Assembly: GCA_963807775.1 (NCBI GenBank)
Contig: CAWECY010000010.1
Span: forward strand, 1-64,000
Direction of reading: 5' to 3'
From: Bog-473 sp963807775
GTDB taxonomy: Bacteria > Actinomycetota > Acidimicrobiia > Acidimicrobiales > RAAP-2
Length of the DNA: 64,000 nucleotides
Shown: positions 17,812-28,072 of the stretch, piece by piece
Position numbering within the stretch: the stretch's first letter is position 1
How the letters are laid out: each line of letters opens with the position of its first letter
The notes under the pieces: generated by a model
What the model was told of the DNA's origin: nothing
Seen by the model: the letters and a program-made list of their open reading frames with translations, nothing else
The model's database searches: none
Made by a program: the position numbers and the translations under genes

Positions 17812-18126
17812 AATGATTCGTACAAGGGATCGGAGCTCGTCGCCGCTCGGTGTGGTGCTCCAAGCGACGGTTCCCTCCGGCTCACCGAGTCCGAATACCG
17901 TCCTTGTGGGAATCGGACTGACTGTTCATGAGCGTCGGACTTCTCGGCGTCCGTGGGCCTTCGTCGTCGGAACGATCAGCGTAGCGGCGTCATCGCCGAA
18001 CTGGCAATGGCTGGGCAACCTCTGCAGTACAAGGTCCCTGTTGCGTGGGGCGGAGGGTCCATGGTCGCAGTACGTGCTGCGGACGCCCGGACCGCCTTCG
18101 GGAACAGGGTCACTGTTCGATCGGGA
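17812..18126. other. No gene recognised
   Basis: About 315 bp between the TrmH-like gene and the desaturase. The TrmH frame stays open upstream to a TGA near 17930 without an ATG or GTG. Nothing else is supported. Confidence 0.4.
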
Positions 18127-19171
18127 TCAGGGCTGCGCGACTGCGACCGAGACCCGCCCGGCTTTCTCCCGAACGCCGACTCGCAAGGAATGGACGGTGT
18201 AACGATACGACCCGATAAGGGTTTCCTCGCGATAGCCGAAGCCACTGCTGAGGCAGAAGGCGCGCACGATTCCCTGGGCCCGCGCCAGGTTTGGCCGGGG
18301 CATGGTCGGGAAGAGATGGTGCTCGATCTGGTAGTTGAGTCCCCCCAGCAGCAGGTTCGTCCAACGGCCGCCCACGATGTTCCGTGATGTCACCACCTGA
18401 CGGTGGGCGAAGCTGAGGCCCGAGTCGGGCTCGATGATCGGCATGCCCTTGTGATTGGGGGCGAAGCTACAGCCGAGATACACCGAGAACACACCTTGCT
18501 GGACCGCGATGAAGGCGAGCGCCTTCAGCGGCGAGAGCACCCACAGCACGCAGGTGAGGTACAAGCGCGGCATGCAAGGCCAGGAGCGCGCCCTCCATAA
18601 CGGCCGTCCGATCCCGCCGACGTACTAGTCGCTGAATGCCGAGGACGTGGATGCCTGTGCTGCGCAGAACCATGAGAGGGAAGAACAGCGGGGCCTGCCA
18701 GCGCGACAAGAAGCCCTCGACGTGGCCTTGCGACGAGGGTGACGCGTCCAGTGCCGCGGGTCGTGCCGGGTTGTCGCCGATATCGGGGTCGCGTCCTACC
18801 TCGTTGGGGTGGGCGTGGTGCGCGCTGTGCTTGGGCACCCACCACCCGAAGCTCATGCCGATGAGCACGTTCCCGACGGCCAACCCGAGCAACCGATTGG
18901 CCCGTCGGGTGCGAAAGACCTCGTGGTGACCGGCGTCATGCCCGACGAAGCCGAGCTGGGTGAACATCAGCCCGAGAAAGACGGCCATGACCAGAGCGAT
19001 CCACGAGTTGCCAATCAGCACCAAGCCGGCGAATCCGGCACCGTAGGCAGCGACCGTCAGTCCGATCTTGAGGCTGTAGTAGCCCGGACGGCGGTCGAGG
19101 AATCCCGCCTCGCGGATCTCCTGGGCGAGCAGGCTGAACTCGCCCGTCGGTGTGTCCGTCGCCGTCTGCAT
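18127..19171 (-). pseudogene. Membrane fatty-acid (acyl-lipid) desaturase, one frameshift
   Basis: All three histidine boxes are present: GHDAGHHE, HSAHHAHPN and, after the frame break, QIEHHLF. Four or more hydrophobic segments. This is the DesA3/acyl-lipid (delta-5/6/9) desaturase layout, a di-iron membrane enzyme. The first frame (from ATG 19171) degenerates after LLALHAAL near 18575; the adjacent frame continues PRLYLTCVLWVLSPLKALAF and runs to 18127. One indel restores a protein of about 345 residues. Confidence 0.75.
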
Positions 19172-19407
19172 GAAGTATCTTCCCGTAACCCGTCGCAGAG
19201 AGCCGCCAGGGTCTGGGACGACACCGAGAGCAACGCGCTCTCATCTCGTAGGCAGAACTCTAGACCCACCTGGGCGACCGGGGGACTCAGGCGCCGCCGG
19301 CGGCGTCGAGCAGCAACGACAGTTCGGCCACCACCGGGGTCAGGTCGGCACTGGGGCTGACAGCGTGGGCCGGAGGCGGACCTCCGCAACCGGTTCTGAC
19401 CGATCGA

Positions 19408-20505
19408 TCAACCATCCCGAATCGACGCTGGGTCTACACCCACACCGCCCGCCGCGCTGCTGGCGTACACGGCGAGCGCGAACCGCAACACCTCGACGGC
19501 CTCTTCCGCGCCCCACAACAAAGGCCCCTCGCCGGTCCGGAGCCAGCGCAGCCAGTGGCGTCCGGAGTCCCGGAAACTGCTCGCCCAGTCGTCGTCGAGC
19601 GCATGAAATGTCCGCATCTCGCCGTCAACGTAGGTCTCAAGGCTGGGTTGCTGGATACCCCTCCCGGTGCACCGGTTCACCCGTGAGTAGCCGCGACGAC
19701 CCGTGACTTCCCACCGTTCGTCATTGGTGTAGTAGTCGGACCGGAGGTACATGTCGGGGGCCAGGGTGATGTCCCACACGCCCCGGATGCCGTTCTGGTG
19801 CTCCCAGACGATGGTGGTTGGCGCGTCGACCTCGATATCGGGCAGGACCTCGGTGCTGCCCACCCAAGCCCGCACCTCCCGCAGTGGGCCGAAGAGCCAC
19901 AGCGCCGTAGAGAGCTTGTGCCAGCCGTCATCGAACACCAAGATGCCCCTGCCGCGACGCATCTGTGCGAACTGCCATTCGAAACTGGATCGGGGCACGT
20001 CCCAGCCACCACGGCCGCTGCCCACCATCTTCATGTGGTAGCCGCTGACCGCGCCGAGCTCCCCCGCCTCGACCGTCTCCTTCAACCTCCGCAACGGCTC
20101 ATAGAAGAGGTAGTTCTCCATTACCCGAAGGACGCGGTCGTTCGCTCGGGCCGCCTCGAGCATCTGCTGGGCCTCGCCCAGGTCACTGCACATCGGCTTC
20201 TGCAAGTTCAGATGCCAGCCATAGCCGAGCATCTCACGGACGCCCTCCGCGTGGAGTGGGATCGGAAGTAGAACCTCGGCGGCATCGACCGCCAGGCCAC
20301 TCGACGCCAGATCGGCTGCCGTGGCGAACGTGCGGGCCTGGGGCCAACCGGCCTGGCGCTGGGCACGACGCTCGGGATCGGGATCAACGAGCGCAACGAC
20401 CTCGACGTCCGGGTTGCCTTTGTAGGCTCGGACGTTCAGGTCGTAGATGCGACCGAGACCGATGAAGGCGGCCCGGATGGGCCGGTCGTAGGGAACGAAC
20501 GTCAT
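19408..20505 (-). CDS. Gfo/Idh/MocA-family NAD(P)-dependent oxidoreductase
   Basis: 365 residues from ATG 20505. Rossmann fold AAFIGLGRIYDLNVRAYKGN with VDPDPERR after beta-2; catalytic-region Lys in HLNLQKPMCSDLGEA (EKP-like motif, here QKP); alpha/beta substrate domain with DDGWHKLSTALWLFG. Oxidises or reduces a sugar, inositol or related compound; substrate unknown. The QKP in place of EKP is a mild deviation. No operon partner on the same strand. Confidence 0.85.
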   Translation of the reverse strand: MTFVPYDRPIRAAFIGLGRIYDLNVRAYKGNPDVEVVALVDPDPERRAQRQAGWPQARTFATAADLASSGLAVDAAEVLLPIPLHAEGVREMLGYGWHLNLQKPMCSDLGEAQQMLEAARANDRVLRVMENYLFYEPLRRLKETVEAGELGAVSGYHMKMVGSGRGGWDVPRSSFEWQFAQMRRGRGILVFDDGWHKLSTALWLFGPLREVRAWVGSTEVLPDIEVDAPTTIVWEHQNGIRGVWDITLAPDMYLRSDYYTNDERWEVTGRRGYSRVNRCTGRGIQQPSLETYVDGEMRTFHALDDDWASSFRDSGRHWLRWLRTGEGPLLWGAEEAVEVLRFALAVYASSAAGGVGVDPASIRDG

Positions 20506-20613
20506 GATCGCTTGCCTTCTCTCGTCGCACGGGTTCTGCGGTCGGTGCAATCGCCTGTTCTACCGCAACGCCGTCACCGCCGATGACTGGGAGAGCAGTC
20601 ATAGGCTGGTTGG

Positions 20614-21469
20614 ATGCGACTGACGATCCTAGGACTGGGAAGCATGGGCCACGCGTTGCCGGAATTGCACTGGAGAAGGGCCACCAGGTCACTGTCTGGA
20701 ACAGATCAGCGAATCGCGCCACCGAACTCATCTCGAACGGTGCCATCGAAGCTGATACCCCCGAAAGGGCTGTGACGGACAGTGACGTGACCCTCATCGT
20801 CGTAGCCGATGACGATGCCGTCCTCAGCGTGTGTCACGGCGCAGGCGGTGTACTCGGAGGGCTCCCTCCCGGGGCAACACTGGCCATTGTCAGCACGGTT
20901 GCACCCGAGACGGTTCGCCAACTTGCAGACGTCGGCCCCAGGGATAGGGTGCTCGATTCTCCCGTGATGGGCTCGCCTTCGTTGATTGCGGCCGGCATGG
21001 GGAGCTTCTTGATCGGCGGCCCGTTACCAACCGTGAGCAGTCTCGGCTCGCTGTGGACTGACCTCGGAAGCGGCTATACGTATTGTGGAGCGGTCGGATC
21101 AGGGGCGACCATGAAGATCGTCTCGAACCTGTTACTCATCACAGGCGTGGCTGCTCTCCGGAGGCTATTGCCACTGCCCGACAACAGGGAATCCCCGACG
21201 ACCTCCTCAAGGGGGTCTTTGCCGACAGCTTTGTGATCAGCCCCGCGGCCAAGATACGTCTGGACAGCCTCTTCGACGAATTACAGCCGGGATGGTTCAC
21301 TCCGGCGCTGGCCCGCAAGGACATACGGTTGGCCGTAGACCTGGCTGAAGAGGCGCAGGTAGGGGTGCGGATCGGTCCCGCTACTGCAACACTCCTGTCA
21401 GCAGTCATCGATGCCAACGATTCATGGCCCGATTTCTCCGCCGTGATAGAGGCGCTCGGCCGACCGTGA
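20614..21469 (+). pseudogene. 3-hydroxyisobutyrate/6-phosphogluconate-dehydrogenase-like protein, two frame breaks
   Basis: Starts MRLTILGLGSMGHA (GxGxMG NAD-binding loop). The frame breaks near 20660 and continues VAGIALEKGHQVTVWNRS, then the substrate-site strand LDSPVMGSPSLIAAG and the catalytic-Lys-like region GATMKIVSNLLL. A second break near 21160 leads to EAIATARQQGIPDDLLKGVF and the C-terminal helical domain, ending at TGA 21469. Restored length about 283 residues, normal for the beta-hydroxyacid dehydrogenase family. Confidence 0.7.
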
Positions 21470-21554
21470 TCGCTTCCCGGTGTGCAAGCGCATCCAACAG
21501 TTCCTAGGTCCGCTACCTGAAGCTCAAGACTTACGGCAAGGAGACAGGGTCCCA

Positions 21555-22409
21555 ATGGCCAACGAACAGGCTGCGGAAGACAGCGCCGTACGGGTTGCCC
21601 TCTGGCGGGCCTTACATGTCCAGATCGATTCGCCACCTCATGTGCTTAACGACGAAATCGGACTGCTTCTGGCCGCACCTGACGACGGTTGGCGCAGCCG
21701 CCCCGACATGGACCCCGCCGGCACCCGCTGGTTTCGGGCGAGCATTGTCGCCCGCGCCCGATTCGTGGAAGATCTCATGGCGGAGCAGGCCGATCGAGGC
21801 GTCGCCCAATACGTCATCCTGGGAGCCGGGCTCGACACTTTCGCCCAGCGCAAACCGGAGATCGCCTCCCGCCTTCGGGTATTCGAGGTCGATCAGTCCG
21901 GCCCCCAAGCGTGGAAGCGCCGGCGCCTGACAGACCTCGGCTTCGGTGTCCCGGAGTGGTTGCGGTTTGTCCCCGTCGACCTCGAGGCAGGCGGGTCGTG
22001 GTGGGACCACTTGGCCGCCGCCGGCTTCGATTCGAGCCGACCGGCGGTTGTCGTCTCCACTGGCCTCTCCATGTACCTCACCAAAGTCGCCAACGCGGCC
22101 TCCCTGCGCCAGATCGCCGACGGGCTCGCCCCTGGGTCGACACTCGCAATGACGTTTCTCTTGCCGACCGAACTCTTCGATAAGGACCTTCGATCTGGTT
22201 TCGAGGCGGCACAGAGAGGCGCACGGGCAGCCGGAACGCCTTTTGTGAGCTTCTACAGCGCGGACGAAATAGTTGAACTCGCACGTCGGACCGGATTCCA
22301 AGACGCCCAGCACGTATCGGCGGCCATGCTCAGCGAGCTCTACTTCACCGGCAGAACAGACGGTCTCCACATCCTGAGGGGGGAAGAGCTGCTGGTCGCC
22401 ACCACGTAG
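21555..22409 (+). CDS. SAM-dependent methyltransferase (leucine carboxyl methyltransferase type)
   Basis: 284 residues from ATG 21555. SAM loop YVILGAGLDTFAQR, acidic residue at the end of beta-2 (VFEVDQSGPQAWKRRRL) and STGLSMYL match the PPM1/LCMT-like O-methyltransferases common in mycobacteria and related actinobacteria (TIGR00027 group). O-methylation of an unknown acid. Stand-alone gene. Confidence 0.85.
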   Translation: MANEQAAEDSAVRVALWRALHVQIDSPPHVLNDEIGLLLAAPDDGWRSRPDMDPAGTRWFRASIVARARFVEDLMAEQADRGVAQYVILGAGLDTFAQRKPEIASRLRVFEVDQSGPQAWKRRRLTDLGFGVPEWLRFVPVDLEAGGSWWDHLAAAGFDSSRPAVVVSTGLSMYLTKVANAASLRQIADGLAPGSTLAMTFLLPTELFDKDLRSGFEAAQRGARAAGTPFVSFYSADEIVELARRTGFQDAQHVSAAMLSELYFTGRTDGLHILRGEELLVATT

Positions 22410-22573
22410 CGTCCCTCATTGACTACTCGGAACACGTCAATGGGATGACAATCGATTTCGAACGACGGTCAGCCGCGTGTCCCACGACCCGACAGCGAAC
22501 GAGGGCATTCCCGCGGCGTACGTTGTTCCGTGCTGATTGCTCAGTTCGCTCACTGCTCAAGGAGCTCAAGGAG

Positions 22574-22975
22574 TCACCCAGGTCCAACCACGTCGACTCC
22601 CATGGCCTCAGCCCGCCGACGCAACTCGCGATCCGCCGTGACGAGTGTGATCACCTGATCAGAGGCGTTCGCGGCGGCGTCAACGAGCATGTCGTCACCG
22701 CTGGCAGCGGCGTGGAGCACCGTGACGCCGTCGGCGACGCCAGCCTGAGCGCCCTCGCGGGCCTTGCCTTCCAGAACCACGACGACAGGTGGGGCGACCC
22801 GTCCCGAGTCAACGGCCGCCCGTACTTGGTCGACGAACGCTCGGGCGGCTCCAGCCCGGTCTCGCCACCAGCCGGTTGGTCGAGACCCGATCACGTTTGC
22901 TGCATCAATGAGAAGCACAGGTCCAGTCTGATCGTTACGGCGAACGGCGGCGGTGCTGTCCTCCCATCCGACCAC
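22574..22975 (-). CDS. NYN/PIN-like (YacP-type) nuclease-domain protein
   Basis: About 133 residues from GTG 22975. VLLIDAANVIGSRPTGWW, VVVVLEGKAR, GDDMLVDAA and VTADRELRRR place the conserved acidic residues of the NYN/YacP RNase fold in order. Such proteins are often mislabelled NTP pyrophosphohydrolase. Likely a metal-dependent RNase. The open frame extends upstream to 23065, but that part overlaps the MaoC-like gene, so the GTG start is preferred; the start is uncertain. Confidence 0.65.
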   Translation of the reverse strand: MVGWEDSTAAVRRNDQTGPVLLIDAANVIGSRPTGWWRDRAGAARAFVDQVRAAVDSGRVAPPVVVVLEGKAREGAQAGVADGVTVLHAAASGDDMLVDAAANASDQVITLVTADRELRRRAEAMGVDVVGPG

Positions 22976-23013
22976 ACCTGTGCGTTCGAACGAGGCAGTC
23001 TCTCGAAATGAGG

Positions 23014-23863
23014 TCAGGGCCAGAGCTCGACGAGACCATTCTTGATCACGGCCCGCTCTCCGCAACTCGCCTCGAGAGCAAAGGTGCCACCCTGACGCTC
23101 GAAAATCTGGACCCTGAGGTCGTGGCCCAGGAACGCCGGAGCAACGAACCGGACGGCCACGCGACGGACTCGACTCGGATCACCGTCGGCCACCGTCTTG
23201 GTCGCCCGCGCGAGCACAGAGGGCCATCGTGCAAAGGCCGTGGAGAAATGGGGCTTCAAAGCCGCTACGCCGGGCTCCTTCGAGGCTGAAGTGGTGGTCG
23301 CTGTAGTCCCCAGATACTCGGGCGTAGCGGCGCGCCATGACCTCATCGATCGACACCACATCCTCCGCCACCAGCGTGGCCTCCCCTCCCGCAGGGAAGG
23401 AATAGTCGGGGAGTTCGGGTCCGGTGGGTGTGGCGGTGGTACCGAGGAGGACCGTCGTCCACCACTGTTCCGCCACAAGGTCGTCACGATCGTCGAGGAT
23501 CGAATGATGCAGGGTGACGCGGAGGTTGTGTCCAGAGGGCCGAGCGCTGTGCGTCTCCACGAAGATGTGGAGTTCGTCGTCCGAGGTGATCGGTCGGTGG
23601 AGCAGAAGGTCGTGTTGGCCGTGGACTCCGCTGCGAGCAGCGGAGAAGACGTCGACGGGCACTAGCTCCGTCATCGCGGCAAGCTGTCCGCGGTAGACCT
23701 GCGTGGCCACCAAGCTGGGTGGCACCAACTGTCCGTCCCGGAAAAGCTGGCTGGCGTCAAGGGTCGCCTCGGCGAACATCCGAACCAGCTCTGGGCTTAG
23801 GGGCAGTTCGAAAGGTCCAACTCGGTCTCCGGCGCGCAGGGCGATGCTCGGCACGGTGCTCAT
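23014..23863 (-). pseudogene. MaoC-like hydratase/dehydratase with N-terminal hot-dog domain, one frameshift
   Basis: Starts MSTVPSIALRAGDRVGPFEL. N-terminal FAS1-type hot-dog half (1-140), then the hydratase-2 motif ARVSGDYSDHHFSLEGARRSG with catalytic Asp and His and the PFLHGLCTMAL helix. The frame breaks near 23225; the neighbouring frame supplies ARATKTVADGDPSRVRRVAV and FVAPAFLGHDLRVQIFERQG to TGA 23014. Restored protein about 283 residues, the size of an enoyl-CoA hydratase 2 or 3-hydroxyacyl-ACP dehydratase. Acts on acyl-thioesters in fatty acid or steroid breakdown. Confidence 0.7.
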
Positions 23864-24012
23864 TGAACCAGACGGTGGTTTGCCCCAACGTGTCGGACCG
23901 TCTCACCGTCCCGGCAGCGACTGGGGCAGTTCAGATTCCAAGGGAGCAGGTGGGACGCTCAGAGCAAGTAAAAGCGCCGGCGAACCAACCAGCGCGCCAA
24001 GTGCTCCACGAA

Positions 24013-24375
24013 TCAGTTCGGCTTGGCATAGTTAGCCATACCGGCAAAATCGATCACGACGCATGGCTCGTCGCCGACAGTCCATCCATCGTGTCCGGCG
24101 GGAATGGACACAACATCGCCGGGGCCGACCTCAAGCTGAGTACCGTCGTCCATCAGGACTACCTGGCGGCCCGACAGCACATATCCAACGTGCGGTGCCT
24201 GGCAACTGTCCGTTCCGGCTATGGGCTTCACGTGGTCAGACCACTTCCATCCTGGCTCGAACGTCGCGAGGCCTACGACGCCGTCAGCGATGTTGACAAT
24301 GTCAACGTGACCCTTGTCTTGAAACTGACGCGTCTCATCTGAATTGTCAAAACGTTTGCGCTCTAGTCCTGCCAT
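24013..24375 (-). CDS. Single-domain cupin protein
   Basis: 120 residues. Cupin motif 1 is partly conserved (HVGYVLSGRQVVLMDDGTQ) and motif 2 is PGDVVSIPAGHDGWTVGDE. Small beta-barrel, possibly metal-binding, similar to stand-alone cupins that bind or isomerise small acids. Function not assignable. No operon partner. Confidence 0.75.
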   Translation of the reverse strand: MAGLERKRFDNSDETRQFQDKGHVDIVNIADGVVGLATFEPGWKWSDHVKPIAGTDSCQAPHVGYVLSGRQVVLMDDGTQLEVGPGDVVSIPAGHDGWTVGDEPCVVIDFAGMANYAKPN

Positions 24376-24864
24376 GACCCACGCTCCTTATCGTTGCCTG
24401 ATCTCAATCCCATATCTACCCTGATCGACGATCGAGATCAACTGGCTCTGGGTTTGAGCGGAGTCCGTCGTTCGCGGCAGCGAGCACGATGAGCTACGCG
24501 GCAGCAAGGCCCCACCGAGCCTCGGACAGGGGTCATAACGCTCGCGTGTTGAGAGGGCGTTGCGGCCTCGCGGGCGGAGGCGCAGATCGCTCACGGCGCC
24601 GATCGCGCCGGAAGGAATCCCAGTCGTTCAGCTCTCGATGGCGCTCTGAGGCCCTGTCGGGTCGCTAGGCCCGAGGGCGTTCAGGCTCGGGTTACGGGTG
24701 CGAGAACGATGGCTTACGTACACGTCGAATGGTGTCCGGCCATTGGGGCAATGGATTCCGAATGCGCTACAACCAACCCGCTGGAGTTCACACTGGTGTT
24801 GCGCTATGTTCACGACCTGCTATCAACAGCTTGATCTAAAGCCCACACCAGGGGGGCAGAAGCT
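24376..24864. other. Intergenic region, nothing recognised
   Basis: About 490 bp. Open frames here are short, lack ribosome sites and show no protein-like pattern. No RNA gene or strong repeat found. Confidence 0.45.
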
Positions 24865-25059
24865 ATGGGCGACCCGGACCCCGTCGACCATTGGTACTTT
24901 GGCATGATCCTCATCCCTGCGCGTAGTGCGGACCATGGTCCAATGGAGGAACTGGTCGTCCGCCTTGTCGCCGAGCGACGCGCAAAGGGATGGGAGTTCA
25001 TGTCGGCCGCGACCCAAAGAGACGGCACCCGTGCTTTGAGGTTCCGTCGAGCCGGGTAA
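24865..25059 (+). CDS. 64-residue DUF4177-like small protein
   Basis: Begins MGDPDPVDHWYFGMILIPAR and contains LVAERRAKGWEFMSAATQRD, like the helix plus GWE-strand core of DUF4177-type proteins. A strong AGGGGGG ribosome site precedes the ATG by 8 bases. Cytoplasmic; function unknown. Confidence 0.6.
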   Translation: MGDPDPVDHWYFGMILIPARSADHGPMEELVVRLVAERRAKGWEFMSAATQRDGTRALRFRRAG

Positions 25060-25129
25060 AGACCCTCTGGGATCGCAAGCGGCCCTGAGCATCCATGACA
25101 GGGCAGGTGACGTGAATCACGTCACCTGA

Positions 25130-25345
25130 TCAAGGTCGCTCATCGACCTCGGTCACGTACACCCAGGAATCAACGTGTGCGCTGTGGCGCTTGACCACAA
25201 TCGGGCTAGCTTTCGACTTCGACAACTCGCGAGCCCTTGCTTCTGCGGTTTCGTCACCATTGAACTCGCCTGTCTCGATCACGGTGTCACCTGGTTGGGA
25301 GAACTGGTAGCGCCATGCTTCAAGGGATGGTTCTGCATCGGTCAT
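25130..25345 (-). CDS. 71-residue hypothetical protein
   Basis: Starts MTDAEPSLEAWRYQFSQPGD; balanced amino-acid use, DETAEARARELSKSK helix and a VDSWVYVTEVDERP C-terminus look like a real small alpha/beta protein. The longer upstream frame is Arg-rich and rejected. Weak ribosome site. No family recognised. Confidence 0.5.
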   Translation of the reverse strand: MTDAEPSLEAWRYQFSQPGDTVIETGEFNGDETAEARARELSKSKASPIVVKRHSAHVDSWVYVTEVDERP

Positions 25346-25732
25346 GCTTTCGACAATACCGACTGGCCAGTCCCGAGGCTCGGCACATGCCGGCCAGTAC
25401 CTCCGGCACTGAGAGGTGCGACGTCGTCCCGGCCAACGGGGCCGCAATTGGTGGTTCGTCTGGTGCTCACGCCCCACGCGGTGTCTGTAAGGAGCACCAC
25501 ACCTAAGGCGGTCCTTCCGAGGACCCACGGCAGATGTTACGCACCGGGCCTGCTGTACGCGCTACGCCGGCGCATCGCACGTGGCTTGTTCGTCCGCACC
25601 GAACAAAAGGGGGAAGCCACCGACTCCCCGCCAGTTTCAATGTAGCGCGCAGGTGGGGCTTGCAGCAAGGCCCCGGTCGGTGCGCAGAATCTCCGGCCCG
25701 AACAAGTAGCTATGGAAAGAAGAGGGTGGCGT

Positions 25733-27190
25733 ATGGCCAAGCATGCGGTGGTGATCGCCGGAGGGGGTCCGACGGGGATGATGCTGGCGGCCGAGTTGGC
25801 GCTGGCGAAGGTCGACGTCGCGGTCATCGAGCGGCGTCCCGATCACGTGCTCGTCGGCTCACGAGCCGGCGGTATTCACTCACGCACGATCGAGGTGCTC
25901 GATCAGCGCGGGGTGGCCGATCGGTTCCTCGCGGAGGGTCAGGTGGCTCAGGCCGCGATGATCGGCTCGACCGTGTTGGACATGAGCGACTTCCCGACGC
26001 GTCATCCGTATGCGCTCGGGATCTGGCAGAACCAGATCGAGCGAATCATGGCCACCTGGATCGCCGAGCTCCCGGTCCGGATCTACTACGGACGAGAGGT
26101 GACGGGTTTCGCGCAAGACGACACCGGCGTCGACGTCGAGCTGTCCGACGGCGAGTCCCTGGGGGCGCAGTATCTCGTCGGCTGCGACGGAGGACGAAGC
26201 GTGATCCGTAGAGCCGCCGGCATCGAGTTCCCGGGGTGGGATCCCACCAGGAGCAACCTGATCGCCGAGGTCGAGGTGACAGAAGAACCGCCGCGAGGCA
26301 TTCGCCACGACCAAACGGGCATCCATGCCCTCCACAGGTTGGAGGATGGGCGGACGTTTCGGGTAGTCGTGACCGAACAGCAGCTCGGGCCGAGCAGCGA
26401 GCCCACCGTGCGCGATCTGAGCGAGGCGCTCATCGCCGTCTACGGCACCGACTTCGGGATCCACAGTCCCACGTGGATCTCAAGGTTCACCGATATGACG
26501 CGTCAGGCGGCCTCGTACCGCGCGGGACGAGTCCTCCTGGCCGGCGACTCAGCGCACGTGCATTACCCGGCGAGCGGACAGGGCCTCAGCCTCGGCATAC
26601 AGGATGCGGTCAATCTGGGATGGAAGCTGGCTCAGGTGGTGAACGGGACCTCTCCGGAGAGCCTCCTGGACAGCTATCACGACGAGCGGCACCCGGTCGC
26701 CGCCCAAGCGCTTCAGCACACGATGGCCCAGGGCGTGCTCCAGCGCCCGGACGAGCGTATGAAGGCACTGGTCGCCATGGTGTCGGAGCTGGCGGTCATG
26801 GACGAGCCCCGCAAACGGCTCGCCGGGATCATCTCCGGGCTGGACATTCATTACGACCTCGGCGAGGGCCACCCGCTGCTCGGACGTCGCATGTCCGATC
26901 TGGACCTCGTGACCGCGGACGGCCCGCTACGGGTCTTCACGCTGCTGCACGACGCCAAGCCGGTGCTGCTCAACCTCTCGGAGCCTGGCCGCATTGCAAT
27001 TACCCCATGGGCTGACCGGGTCCAGCTGATCGATGGTGAATATGACGGCCCATGGGAGCTTCCGGTCCTTGGCGTGGTGACCGCTCCCGCTGCCGTGTTG
27101 ATCCGGCCCGATGGATATGTCGCCTGGGTGGGGGACGGCACGGATACGGGATTACGTGACGCCCTCACTACCTGGTTCGGAACACCATGA
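25733..27190 (+). CDS. FAD-dependent aromatic monooxygenase (PheA/TfdB/RdmE type)
   Basis: 485 residues from ATG 25733. Dinucleotide-binding GGGPTGMMLAAELALAKVDV, the DG motif YLVGCDGGRSVIRRAAG and the GD motif RVLLAGDSAHVHYPASGQGL are all intact, followed by a C-terminal thioredoxin-like domain. This is the class A flavoprotein hydroxylase layout shared by phenol hydroxylases and polyketide-tailoring oxygenases (MhqA/PgaE-like). Hydroxylates an aromatic or polyketide substrate with NAD(P)H and O2. No cluster partner is seen. Confidence 0.88.
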   Translation: MAKHAVVIAGGGPTGMMLAAELALAKVDVAVIERRPDHVLVGSRAGGIHSRTIEVLDQRGVADRFLAEGQVAQAAMIGSTVLDMSDFPTRHPYALGIWQNQIERIMATWIAELPVRIYYGREVTGFAQDDTGVDVELSDGESLGAQYLVGCDGGRSVIRRAAGIEFPGWDPTRSNLIAEVEVTEEPPRGIRHDQTGIHALHRLEDGRTFRVVVTEQQLGPSSEPTVRDLSEALIAVYGTDFGIHSPTWISRFTDMTRQAASYRAGRVLLAGDSAHVHYPASGQGLSLGIQDAVNLGWKLAQVVNGTSPESLLDSYHDERHPVAAQALQHTMAQGVLQRPDERMKALVAMVSELAVMDEPRKRLAGIISGLDIHYDLGEGHPLLGRRMSDLDLVTADGPLRVFTLLHDAKPVLLNLSEPGRIAITPWADRVQLIDGEYDGPWELPVLGVVTAPAAVLIRPDGYVAWVGDGTDTGLRDALTTWFGTP

Positions 27191-27326
27191 CGAGACGCGA
27201 CGCTCGGTAGTTGCGACTGATCGGCTGATGGCGGTGATCGGACCGTCACTCCTGTCCCTGGGGGCGAGCCGCCCATCGTTTCGGAGACGAAACTGGTCAG
27301 TCATGGCACGCCCCGAGGCGAACGGA

Positions 27327-27854
27327 TCATGGACCGTGGAGCCTCTCTACGATCACATCTGCCTGGGCCAAGGTGATCGGAATCGGGACGTCTGCAAGTG
27401 GCACGACGGACGTCCCACCGGCCATGAAGATAATTCCGTCGGCCAGGCAGCCGCGCAGATCGGGGTAGCGTTCCACGATCGCGATTTGCTCGCGCTTCGA
27501 CTCCTCCGACTCTTGTCTCGCCTGCTCCATCTTCGCATCGACAGTCGGAGCGACTTTCTCTTCATAGTCGCGTCGTAGCCGCTTCCGGAAGCCCTTGCCA
27601 ATGAGCCGGGAAGCCGACGCGAGGACAACATCCGCGATTTCCTGGTCAGGGTTGGCGCTCCTCGGACTCTGATCGTTTATGAGCCAGTCTTGAGTGGGCG
27701 GCCCATCCTGTTTGCGATCTCTTCGAAGTTCATCGGCCTGCTGCATCGCATCGTTCTGGGCGCTGTTGAGTAGGTCGAACAGCTCCTGGACCGTGCGGAC
27801 GTCCGTCGTACGGCCACAACGCGGGCACGCCGACTGCTCCAACGCGGTCTCCAT
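27327..27854 (-). CDS. Hypothetical protein with N-terminal zinc ribbon
   Basis: 175 residues. N-terminal CPRCGR could form half of a zinc-binding site (a second CxxC is not evident). A charged helical middle part (KGFRKRLRRDYEEKVAPTVD, then EQARQESEESKREQIAIVER) is probably coiled coil, ending in a compact hydrophobic C-terminus (GIIFMAGGTSVVPLADV). No family recognised. Confidence 0.55.
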   Translation of the reverse strand: METALEQSACPRCGRTTDVRTVQELFDLLNSAQNDAMQQADELRRDRKQDGPPTQDWLINDQSPRSANPDQEIADVVLASASRLIGKGFRKRLRRDYEEKVAPTVDAKMEQARQESEESKREQIAIVERYPDLRGCLADGIIFMAGGTSVVPLADVPIPITLAQADVIVERLHGP

Positions 27855-28035
27855 CAGTCGGTTATGCGCCGGCGCGGGACGTTAGTGAAGGGTCCCGGCG
27901 CCATTGAGAAGACGACCCGAGCCGGGTCGTCAAACCGGGCTGATCATCCCGGCGGACTCCAGGAGATCGGACAAGGACCCGGAGGCCCGAGCGGGCGGCG
28001 AGCGCCGTCGAGCCGTCCGGCCCTAAGGGCCCGCC

Positions 28036-28066
28036 TTGACTCTCGGGCGGCCGAGGGTTGGATACT
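28036..28066 (+). promoter_or_regulatory. MerR-type promoter: -35 and -10 with 19-bp spacer and central dyad
   Basis: TTGACT (28036-28041) and GATACT (28061-28066) are separated by exactly 19 bp, and the spacer holds a perfect dyad CTCGG-GCGG-CCGAG. This long spacer with an operator inside is the hallmark of promoters that MerR regulators untwist. The GTG at 28073 follows by 6 bases, so the transcript would be leaderless. Confidence 0.6.
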
Positions 28067-28072
28067 GCTGGT

